Under the pieces are notes generated by a model. It did not search any database, was not told the DNA's origin, and saw nothing but the letters and a program-made list of their open reading frames with translations. From Streptomyces melanogenes (GTDB lineage Bacteria; Actinomycetota; Actinomycetes; Streptomycetales; Streptomycetaceae): a stretch of 47,919 nt of DNA. Numbering within the stretch: position 1 is the first letter of the stretch; each line of letters opens with the position of its first letter. This document shows, one piece after another, positions 16,330 through 23,107 of this stretch. Location: assembly GCF_014649795.1 (NCBI RefSeq), contig NZ_BMTS01000037.1:1-47919 (forward strand), read 5' to 3'. The position numbers were made by a program, and so were the translations under genes.

Positions 16330-17259
16330 ATGTCCATGAGCAGTGTCGCCCCCTCCCCCACCATGACCCGACTCCCCCTGTCCTTCGGCGGGTTCGGCTT
16401 CACGGCCGAGGTGGCACAGCAGGGGCCGAATGCCGCCGCACCGCTCGTCGTTCTCGGCGGCCCCGCGCAGGACCGATTCTCCTGGGTCCGCCCCCAAATG
16501 GGGCTCGCCCCCCTGTGCGACGTGGTCACCCTCGATCTTCCCGGGTACGGCGAAGCCGACCCGCTACCGCCCAGGTACGGGCTCGACTTCCTGGCCGCAG
16601 CCGTACGGCACGCCGTGACGGAGCTCGGATTCCGCCGGGTCAATCTGTTCGGGAACTGCTTCGGCGGTGCGATCGCCCTGCGGTTCGTCCAGCACTATCC
16701 GGCCGCGGTGGAGCACCTGGTCCTCGCCGGCACTGCACTTGCCGTGCCGGCCGCCTACGAGGAGGCGGCCGCCCGCTGGCTGACCCTGCTCACCGATCAG
16801 CGCTACGAGGAGACGAGCAGGGAACTCGCGGCCTGGTACACGACGACGCCCGGCACCGGCGTGATCAAACGGCACGCGGCCGCCGCCAGGCGCCTGCACC
16901 GGCACTTCGCCGAGCTGACTCCCGCGCGGCTGCGGATGACGGTGGTGGACCACCACCACCGGTTGATGAACCACGAGTGGTACCGGCCCGAGCCGCTGCC
17001 TCAGGTTCCGGCGCTGGTCTTCACCGGGGAGTACGACCGACTGGCGCCGCCCGCGGCCGGGCGCGCCGTCGCGACGGCGCTGCCGGACGCCGTGTTCACC
17101 ACGGTCAAGCACGCCGACCAGTTGGTGCACTGGGAGCGGACCGAGGAGTTCATCGACCTGCTGGCCAGGTTCGTCACCGACATTCCGGTCGACGGGTTGA
17201 GCTACTGCACCGCACTGGAACGTCCGGGAATCCCCACCCAGTACCCGGGCGGGGTCTGA
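16330..17259 (+). CDS. Alpha/beta-hydrolase with Cys at the nucleophile position
   Basis: The 309-residue product has an alpha/beta-hydrolase layout: oxyanion segment VVLGGPAQDRFSW, DLPGYGEADPLPPRYGLDFL, nucleophile elbow NLFGNCFGGAIALRF, acid segment FTGEYDRLAPP, and C-terminal VKHADQLVHWERTEEF with the catalytic His. The nucleophile elbow reads G-N-C-F-G, with Cys in place of the usual Ser; Cys is found in dienelactone hydrolases and some polyester synthases. The core resembles proline-iminopeptidase/haloalkane-dehalogenase-like lipases. The ATG at 16330 follows GGGAGG by 5 nt. It is 94 bp upstream of an AhpD-like gene and probably co-transcribed. Confidence 0.85.
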   Translation: MSMSSVAPSPTMTRLPLSFGGFGFTAEVAQQGPNAAAPLVVLGGPAQDRFSWVRPQMGLAPLCDVVTLDLPGYGEADPLPPRYGLDFLAAAVRHAVTELGFRRVNLFGNCFGGAIALRFVQHYPAAVEHLVLAGTALAVPAAYEEAAARWLTLLTDQRYEETSRELAAWYTTTPGTGVIKRHAAAARRLHRHFAELTPARLRMTVVDHHHRLMNHEWYRPEPLPQVPALVFTGEYDRLAPPAAGRAVATALPDAVFTTVKHADQLVHWERTEEFIDLLARFVTDIPVDGLSYCTALERPGIPTQYPGGV

Positions 17260-17353
17260 GAGCAGGATTTCGGGCACAGAGAGCCGCACAAGGGGCGTTT
17301 CACGCCTGCCCTCCCGGTCGTTGGTCCAAAGGACCCACTGACTGGAGGAGCAG

Positions 17354-17827
17354 ATGACAGCGACACCGAGCACAGCCCGGATGCGCAACCCCGCCGTAGT
17401 CCTTCCGGATGCCCTCAAGGCCCTGCTCGACCTGGCGGCGGCCGCCCGGTCGGGGGGCGTGCCGTCGGCCACCCTGGAGCTGGTCCATCTGCGCGCCAGC
17501 CAGATCAACGGGTGTTCCTACTGTGTCGACGCGGGCGTACGGAGCGCCAAACGGGAAGGAGAGACCGATGAGCGGCTGCACGCGGTGGCAGCCTGGCGAG
17601 AGGCGTCCTGCTTCACCCCCGCCGAGCGCGCCGCCCTCGCCCTGGCCGAGGCGTCGACCCGTCTCCACGACCGCCCCGATCCGGTACCGGACGCCGTCTG
17701 GGACGAGGCAGCGCGCCACCACGACGAGACACAGCTGGCCTCGCTCGTCCTGATGACCGCGTTGACCAATCTGTTCAACCGCATCAACGCCACTACCCGT
17801 CAGCCGACCGGTGCCCTCTGGCAGTGA
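17354..17827 (+). CDS. AhpD-like (CMD-family) protein lacking the usual active-site His
   Basis: The 157-residue product shows the AhpD-like signature: LELVHLRASQINGCSYCVDAGVRSAKREG and a C-terminal ALTNLFNRINATTRQP helix. The two redox cysteines C54 and C57 are intact, but the position four residues after the second Cys, His in most family members, is Gly61. The other family member in this window (226-786) keeps that His. The ATG has GGAGGAG 3-8 nt upstream. It follows the Cys-nucleophile hydrolase. It may be a disulfide reductase or a non-peroxidatic relative; activity is unverified. Confidence 0.85.
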   Translation: MTATPSTARMRNPAVVLPDALKALLDLAAAARSGGVPSATLELVHLRASQINGCSYCVDAGVRSAKREGETDERLHAVAAWREASCFTPAERAALALAEASTRLHDRPDPVPDAVWDEAARHHDETQLASLVLMTALTNLFNRINATTRQPTGALWQ

Positions 17828-17837
17828 CGGTCCGAAT

Positions 17838-17877
17838 CATCACGGCGTGATAGCTCCGGAATTATCACGGCGTGATA
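17838..17877. repeat. Two copies of the 15-bp palindrome between convergent genes
   Basis: The first copy (17838-17852) differs from TATCACGSCGTGATA only at its first base; the second (17863-17877) is exact. Their centres are 25 bp apart. They sit in the 57-bp gap between the AhpD-like stop (17827) and the stop of the last gene of the primase operon (17885), marking the edge of the replication module. Confidence 0.8.
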
Positions 17878-17884
17878 GCGGGTC

Positions 17885-18286
17885 TCAGCGGGGCAGCGTT
17901 ATGCCGAGCTCCCGCATGGCGCTCGACGGCGGGCCGCCCTCGGAGCGCTCCGTCTTGCGGCCCTTGCTGCCCGGGGCCAGCGTGCGCGGGTCGACCGCCT
18001 CGGCGGGGGCACCGGTCGCGTACAGACCGGTGGGCTCGCTGTCGCGGTCGTGCGGCAGCACCCAGAACACCCGGCGGCGCCAAGTGCCGGACGACGGAGA
18101 CGGCTTGGCCGAAGGACCGAGCAGGGCGTAGCCGACCATCCGGCCGTCCCGGTGGTAGGCCGGCTTGCTGCGGCGGGTGGCCAGCCGGTCCAGGCTCTGG
18201 CGGACATAGTCGAGAGCGCTGACGTCCTCCAGCCACACGATCTCCGTCTCGTGGCTGATCTCGTCATCGGTAATCAGCGAACTCAT
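17885..18286 (-). CDS. Small unknown protein at the end of the primase operon
   Basis: The 133-residue product has an acidic start (MSSLITDDEISHETEIVWLED) and a middle reading AYHRDGRMVGYALLGPSAK and FWVLPHDRDSEPTGLYATG. The C-terminal half is polar and basic (LAPGSKGRKTERSEGG). Its ATG overlaps the stop of the SF3 helicase gene by 4 bp (ATGA), so it is translated with the replication proteins in fixed ratio. I recognise no family. Its position suggests an accessory replication factor or a small DNA-binding protein; the sequence alone cannot confirm this. Confidence 0.7.
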   Translation of the reverse strand: MSSLITDDEISHETEIVWLEDVSALDYVRQSLDRLATRRSKPAYHRDGRMVGYALLGPSAKPSPSSGTWRRRVFWVLPHDRDSEPTGLYATGAPAEAVDPRTLAPGSKGRKTERSEGGPPSSAMRELGITLPR

Positions 18287-19818
18287 GCCCTCTCCTCGTC
18301 AGTGAGCAGTCCGATTCCCGGATAGTACTTCCGCGAATTGGACAAGATCATCTCCTTGGGTGAGGCGAGCCCCACCAGTTCGCGTGCGCACGCGGCGAAT
18401 GCTCGGGAGGTGATGACGGGTGCGCCCTCATTCTGACACCAAGCCCGGTAGGCGGCGTAGAGGCTCGTCTGTTCCGCCCTGAGATCGGGGGCGAGCGCAC
18501 ACGCTTCCTCGAAGAAGCGACCCGTGTGGTCTTCTGTCTCCGCGTAGGCCGTGGTGGCGATCCGCACCCTCTCCGGTCCCGTCAGGTCCTTCTCCCCGCC
18601 CAGGTAGCGACGGGCGCCGTCGATCAGCCAGTTGAGGATCCCCGGGCCTTCCTCGGTGACCAGGACGTCCGCCAGGTTGTCGATCTTTCGCTCGTCGGAG
18701 ACGACCCGCTCGAAGGGGATCAGCCGCATACGGCGCCAGAACGCGAAGCCGCCCGTGCCGACCTCGGGACGGTGGTTGCCGAGCAGCCAGAGCTTGTGGG
18801 TCGGCTGAAAGCTGAAGAAGTCCTGGCGCATCCGGCGGGCCTTGATGCGGTCGCCGCCGGTGAGCAGCTTCACCCGGGCCTCGTCGAACCTGTCGCCCGG
18901 CTTGACCTCGGAGCAGACGATGACGCGGCGGCCGTGCAGCTCCGCGAGGTCGGTGGGATGTCCCTCGAAGGGGCGCGCCATGAGGAAGCCGGGAGGGCCC
19001 GCGTCGGCGTAGTCGCCGAGCAGCTTCATCACCACGTCCAGCAGCACGGACTTGCCGTTCTTTCCCGAGCCGAACAGGAAGGGCATGACCTGTCCGCCCA
19101 CGTCACCGGTGATCGAGTAGCCGAGCAGCAGGTGCAGGAAGCCGATCATCTCGGCGTTCTCCTCGTCCTCACCGAAGGTGTCGGTGAGGAAACGGTTCCA
19201 CCGGGGAGTGGGCATCTGCAGCGGCCCGGTCGAGGTCGAGCGGGAGTGGAAGTCCTTCTGGGGGTCGGGGGTACGGATCAGCCCGGTGCGCAGGTCCACG
19301 ATGCCGTCGGGGGTGCACAGGGCATAGGGGTCGGCGTCGAGCAGCGCGGCGTTGAGGACCATGCCCGGGGCCGTACGGGCCTGGGCCAGCATCGCGTTCA
19401 TCCCCGAGGTGGACAGCGCGCGGCGGCGGTGCTGCTGGAGCGCCTGGGTGGTGTAGAGGCCGCGGGGGTCGGTGTGCGCGATGTTCTCGGCCAGGTCTCC
19501 GGCGACCCACATGATGGTGTCGTCCTCGTCGAGCTGCCAGCGGGTCTTGTTCCACCGGTACCACCCCAGACCCGGGACGTGCCGGTAGTCGTCCGCGTAC
19601 AGCCTGACGAACAGCTTGGCGTTGCCGCGGTCGGTGAGCGTGTCGGGAAGCAGCCCGGCGGCGGTGGCATCCGCGACCGCGGGAGCGTGCCCCTTGATGC
19701 CCTGGGCGGGCACCGCCCCGGTGCCGAGGTCGCCGACCTGGGCATGGGCCAGGATCTGGGCCGCGACGGTCTGCGGGTCGAAGTCGAACAACATGTTGTC
19801 GTTGCCGGGCGAGGTCAC
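18283..19818 (-). CDS. P4-type primase C-terminal region / SF3 replicative helicase
   Basis: The 511-residue product has a D5/P4-primase helper domain (LFVRLYADDYRHVPGLGWYRW, about 65-200). A superfamily 3 helicase core follows, with Walker A FGSGKNGKS near residue 250, Walker B in GRRVIVCSEV, and sensor HKLWLLGNHRPEV, then an arginine-rich segment. A P4-family C-terminal winged helix (DLRAEQTSLYAAYRAWC) completes it. It would unwind the replicon origin as a hexamer. The GTG start at 19818 overlaps the stop of the primase-polymerase gene by 4 bp (GTGA); the frame stays open far upstream, but that part overlaps the other gene and is not coding. In phages and mobile elements these two activities are often one protein; here they are split. 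Confidence 0.9.
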   Translation of the reverse strand: MTSPGNDNMLFDFDPQTVAAQILAHAQVGDLGTGAVPAQGIKGHAPAVADATAAGLLPDTLTDRGNAKLFVRLYADDYRHVPGLGWYRWNKTRWQLDEDDTIMWVAGDLAENIAHTDPRGLYTTQALQQHRRRALSTSGMNAMLAQARTAPGMVLNAALLDADPYALCTPDGIVDLRTGLIRTPDPQKDFHSRSTSTGPLQMPTPRWNRFLTDTFGEDEENAEMIGFLHLLLGYSITGDVGGQVMPFLFGSGKNGKSVLLDVVMKLLGDYADAGPPGFLMARPFEGHPTDLAELHGRRVIVCSEVKPGDRFDEARVKLLTGGDRIKARRMRQDFFSFQPTHKLWLLGNHRPEVGTGGFAFWRRMRLIPFERVVSDERKIDNLADVLVTEEGPGILNWLIDGARRYLGGEKDLTGPERVRIATTAYAETEDHTGRFFEEACALAPDLRAEQTSLYAAYRAWCQNEGAPVITSRAFAACARELVGLASPKEMILSNSRKYYPGIGLLTDEERA

Positions 19819-20924
19819 GAGCGGCTCCCGAGCTGGAGGGGGCGACGGAAGCCGGCGACCAGCCCACTGCGGACGATGGGAGCGGAGCGGCGCTCCTGAC
19901 CGGGTCTGGCGTACGCGGCGGCGTCCAGCAGCGCGTGCTCGGCGGACTCCTCTGCGAGGTAACCGGCCGCGACGAGGCCACCCAGCGTGTACGCCGCGCG
20001 GTTGAGCTTGTCCGTGAAACCCGCGCCCTCCGGAACCGACGCGCAGTCGGCGACCTCGGCCAGGGCCGTGGCGAGGACTCTGGTGGCCTGGTCCCGTCCG
20101 CCTCCCGCGGCGAGCACCGCCCGCCGGGCACGCGAGGGCCCAGGGCGGGGCACACTCGCCTTGAGGGGACGCAGATGACCGGTGCGCTCCAGCTCCTGGG
20201 CCAGCCAGGAAGGCAGCCGGGCTGGCTCCCTGCACTCCCCCACGGGGGTATAGGTTCCGGCGGAGGTGACGGTCCCGGGAGCGACGATGTAGCCCCCGTG
20301 GGCACGAACGTCGACCTGCCAGCAGAGGCTGCGGCCCCCGCCCGACCCCACGGAGCACTGCCACTGGCGGCCGTCGTCCACCCTGTACCAGACGTGCAGA
20401 CCGCCCGAGGGCGTACGCACCCTCAGGGTGGCGTCGTCGTCGGCCGGGCTGACCTGGCCGCGCAGCGCGGCCAAAACACCCAGCGTGTGGAAGCCGTTGG
20501 AGAGCCCGGCGAGCGACACCTGCTCCGGGATCGGGATGCCGGGCAGCAGGTGGTCTCGGGGTGGCAGCGGCTGCGGATGGTCGTCGATATCGATAATCAC
20601 CAGTCTGGCAGGACCACAAGCGACTCCGACGCCATGCCGGGGGTGCGAGCCCCACCACTCGGAGATGAAGGAGAGGTCGTGGGAAGCCGCGTGGAAGCCG
20701 TGGCACCAGCGACCGGAGGAGAGGCAGGCACAGGTCTCACGGCGATGGCCCGGCTCGGAGCAGGCCCCACAGTTGGCGACCGGAGTCTTGCGGCCAGGTG
20801 CCAGCGGATGGACGGGCCAGCCTCGGGAAACGCACCAACGGGCAACTGCCGACGACGTGGCGACCGGCAGCGCTATAGCCGACTGCTCTGAGTCGCTGCG
20901 CGGAAACCGCAGCTCAGCAGTCAT
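19815..20924 (-). CDS. Bifunctional DNA primase/polymerase (prim-pol, AEP family)
   Basis: The 369-residue product has the archaeo-eukaryotic primase fold: HPLAPGRKTPV near residue 40, a Cys cluster (CGAC...C-A-C, about 52-67) that may bind zinc, GVGVACGPARLVIIDIDDH with the metal-binding Asp pair, TPSGGLHVWYR with the catalytic His, and VDVRAHGGYIVAPG. Such proteins start and extend DNA chains on plasmids and integrated elements. The ATG at 20924 is preceded by AGGGGAAG. It is the first gene of a three-gene coupled operon with the SF3 helicase and a small protein, and its promoter region lies in the iteron tract. Confidence 0.92.
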   Translation of the reverse strand: MTAELRFPRSDSEQSAIALPVATSSAVARWCVSRGWPVHPLAPGRKTPVANCGACSEPGHRRETCACLSSGRWCHGFHAASHDLSFISEWWGSHPRHGVGVACGPARLVIIDIDDHPQPLPPRDHLLPGIPIPEQVSLAGLSNGFHTLGVLAALRGQVSPADDDATLRVRTPSGGLHVWYRVDDGRQWQCSVGSGGGRSLCWQVDVRAHGGYIVAPGTVTSAGTYTPVGECREPARLPSWLAQELERTGHLRPLKASVPRPGPSRARRAVLAAGGGRDQATRVLATALAEVADCASVPEGAGFTDKLNRAAYTLGGLVAAGYLAEESAEHALLDAAAYARPGQERRSAPIVRSGLVAGFRRPLQLGSRS

Positions 20925-21540
20925 GTACTTCCCCTAATCAGCGACCGAAGCGACTCAAGGACGGACATAGGTTAGCGAAGCCGGGGAGGAGAGGAAGCAC
21001 AAGGGAGGGGGAAAAGGAGCCCGTGTCGTGGAGGGGAAAACCAGCGACTGAAGGGCCAGCGACCGTAGTCAGTTCGGTAGCTGTTCAGTCGCTGAGACAA
21101 AACCCCAGGTCAGATGGGGTGTGAGTGATCGTTCAGCGACTGAAGCGACTGAAGGTCCCTATCTATGAGCTCACGCGCGCATACGAGGTTTTGGTACTTC
21201 TGACGGAGGAAGACCCGAGCTTGAGTCGCTTCAGTCGCTGATTATGTGATCAAACATACTCTGACCTGCGGTTTTAACCCAGCGACTGAACAGCTACCGA
21301 GCCCTTCACGGTCGCTCGGCTTCAGTCGCTGAGCCTTGTAACACCCCTAAAAACGGGTCTTGAGGCGCGTTACCTAGCGACTGAACCGTCCGGAAGCGCC
21401 TCAGAGGTAGCGACTGAAGCCGAGCGACTGAAGCGACCGGAGCGACTAAACCTGGCTCATGCCCTGGGCTTTCTTTCGCGCCTGTGGCACGAGCGGCCCG
21501 TGACTTTGCCCCAGAGTCGCTTCAGTCGCTTCGATCGCTG
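20925..21540. repeat. Candidate replication origin: eleven iterons of AGCGACTGAA
   Basis: Non-coding tract upstream of the primase operon. Exact 10-mers lie at 21043, 21135, 21144, 21281, 21376, 21409 and 21423 (plus orientation) and 21084, 21230, 21321 and 21521 (as TTCAGTCGCT); starts are given. Several one-mismatch copies occur, for example around 20942, 21055, 21433 and 21440. Spacing is irregular and both orientations occur, unlike CRISPR. An AT-richer patch (about 21240-21276) lies in the middle. Position next to prim-pol and SF3 helicase genes makes an iteron-type origin or operator the best reading. Confidence 0.75.
21074..21300. repeat. 21-bp perfect inverted repeat inside the iteron tract
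   Basis: TCGGTAGCTGTTCAGTCGCTG at 21074-21094 (20 of these: TCGGTAGCTGTTCAGTCGCT) is exactly complementary to 21280-21300. Each arm contains one iteron plus 10 bp of shared flank. The 185-bp interior holds three further iterons and the AT-rich patch, an arrangement typical of a symmetric origin or a looping operator. Confidence 0.75.
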
Positions 21541-21685
21541 GCCGAGGCGAACCCTCCCGCCTGGCCGGCCTCGTACCGGCAAGGGGAGAAGGCCGATGCG
21601 GCAGGGCCCCGGCAGGACTCGGAGGGTTCTGCACTGCCGTTTCCGGCATGCACACGGATGGCAGCCGTCCGTGCCGGCGGATGTA

Positions 21686-21712
21686 CGGACCTATCACGGC
21701 GTGATAGGTCCG
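21686..21712. repeat. 15-bp palindrome copy in a 27-bp perfect dyad
   Basis: Core TATCACGGCGTGATA at 21692-21706, centre 21699, with CGGACC / GGTCCG arms. It lies next to the right edge of the candidate origin and at the 3' side of the decayed regulator. Confidence 0.8.
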
Positions 21713-21714
21713 CG

Positions 21715-22500
21715 ACTCCCCTGATCGCCGACGACTCGTCGGCGATCAGCCGTTCCGCTGAGAGCGCCCAGCGGAACGTCAACCTCGCCAGGTCCGACAT
21801 CTGTCCCCAGTTCCCGGCACTTGCTGCTCCCCTTGGAGAGCGTGCGCGGTCCGATGCCGAGCCGCTGGGCCGTGATGCGCTGCTCGATCCCTGCGGCCGT
21901 GTCCCGGAGGAACTCCCGCTGCGGCCGGGTCGTCCGGCGCCTTGCGCCATGTCCGAGAGGCCCGGATCCCGTGCTAGGCCGAACCCCGTGGCGATGTGGT
22001 CCGAGATCAACACCGTACGCCCGCTGGAACGGACCTACCAGAGTCCCGAACTGGGCCCCCTTGGAAGTCGTCACCCGCGTGTGGTCCCGGGCGATGGTCG
22101 GCAGACAGGGGCTTCGCGGGATTCCCGGCTGGGCGATGAGCAGCTCGTTCTGCGCTTGGCCGACGGCGTGCTCGATCCGGGGGTTGACCAGCCCAGGATC
22201 GGTCAGGATCTCCGAGCCGTGCCCCCGTCCGCAACCTGGCCCCCGCTCGAAGTGTCGGCTCAGCTTGTCGGCGTCCTCCGGTATGGCAGCCATCCGGGCC
22301 TCTCGCGTCGCCCATCTCCCGCAGGTCGGCGTCGCGTTGGTGCCGGGTGGCGCCGAGCCGCCTCCTGCGGGTCCAGTGCCACCGGGATGTCCGGCAAGTC
22401 CGGCTCGACGGCGACCAGCCCGCGCTTCCGGCAGCCAGGCGGGCATCGATTCGTTCTGCGGTGCCACCGGCTCGTACTGGGTGATCTGCCCGTACAACAC
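21715..22500 (-). pseudogene. Remnant of a LuxR-type (TrmB-like) transcriptional regulator
   Basis: Reading the minus strand gives recognisable blocks separated by lost or shifted segments: ILTDPGLVNPRIEHAVGQAQ and NELLIAQPG, resembling the sensor region of Streptomyces HTH regulators, then QREFLRDTAAGIEQRITAQR and LGIGPRTLSK, a LuxR-like helix-turn-helix. The final segment continues in another frame as GQMSDLARLTFRWALSAERL. Between the blocks the usual RGV..RTLYQ and ARVRT portions are missing. Frameshifts and deletions make it non-functional. It occupies the space between the iterons and parA with no intact gene. Family assignment is from memory of motif layout. Confidence 0.5.
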
Positions 22501-22616
22501 GACGGCCTCCGGAGGCAGATGGTCCGTCCGCCGTTTCGGTATCCCGCCGTCTACTTGGTCTGCCTATGGTGCGCGTACGTACGGCCGGTGCACCCACGCA
22601 GCTGGAGTAAGGCGCT

Positions 22617-22631
22617 TATCACGCCGTGATA
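22617..22631. repeat. Isolated copy of the 15-bp palindrome
   Basis: Exact TATCACGCCGTGATA, centre 22624, without extended arms (one wobble pair, then mismatch). It lies between two decayed genes, 477 bp before the parA start. Confidence 0.8.
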
Positions 22632-22669
22632 GATCCACGGCTCCCCCACTGCCGACTGTCGGTCGCTCG

Positions 22670-22810
22670 ATGGCCCCTGCCGAGGGTGCCCTGCGAGAGG
22701 AAGACGATTCGGTCGCGCACATGGCGTACGTCCGCGCCCGGTCGGGCCCTCTGCCGGCGATGAACTCCGCGTTCGCCTCGCTCTTTCCCGAACACCGTGC
22801 CCTGGATGGC
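22670..22810 (+). pseudogene. Possible fragment of a RidA-family gene
   Basis: The plus frame reads DDSVAHMAYVRARSG, then PAMNSAFASLFPEHRA, resembling the conserved middle of RidA/YjgF proteins (P-x-MN-x-x-x-x-x-FPE). Neither the N-terminal GP-Y-S motif nor the C-terminal RxxVxV-LP motif can be found in this or neighbouring frames, so it would be a truncated remnant. Family identity is tentative. Confidence 0.3.
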
Positions 22811-22951
22811 GCTCGCCCCGGCCGCAGGCTCGGTCCTGACGGTTTGGCAGGACGCGCAGCAAGGTTCCCCTCGCCTTCTCAAGGCGGCGTGGTGGCAGGT
22901 GTGTACGGCATCAGGGGAGTGCTGTACGTCTCGATGACTTGAGTCTTCACG

Positions 22952-23008
22952 GCTGCTGACCTATCACGGCGTGATAGGTCAGCAGCGGCTATCACGCCGT
23001 GATAGCCG
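22952..23008. repeat. Two palindrome copies upstream of parA (candidate parS/operator)
   Basis: Exact cores lie at 22962-22976 (in a 35-bp perfect dyad, 22952-22986) and 22990-23004 (with CGGC / GCCG arms), 28 bp centre to centre. They end 104 bp before the parA start codon. A site pair here would let the partition complex both mark the plasmid and repress parAB, as in many plasmid par loci. Confidence 0.8.
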
Positions 23009-23107
23009 TGGTCGTTCCCGGTTTCGGCGATATTGCCCGAAATCAGGATCAGAAAGCTAACGTGTTGGTGCATCAGATCGCGCCTCGCGTTAGTACAGTG
23101 ACTTCTC

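Noticed and set aside
19819..20706. Upstream extension of the SF3 helicase frame to 20706
   Set aside because: It overlaps the primase-polymerase gene in another frame, with no motif; the GTG at 19818 gives a typical 4-bp coupling overlap.
20941..21540. CRISPR array
   Set aside because: The repeats are only 10 bp, occur in both orientations and have irregular gaps; no cas genes are present.
21715..22942. Long overlapping open frames on both strands between the origin and parA
   Set aside because: None has a ribosome site or an uninterrupted domain; short motif blocks in shifted frames fit decayed genes better.
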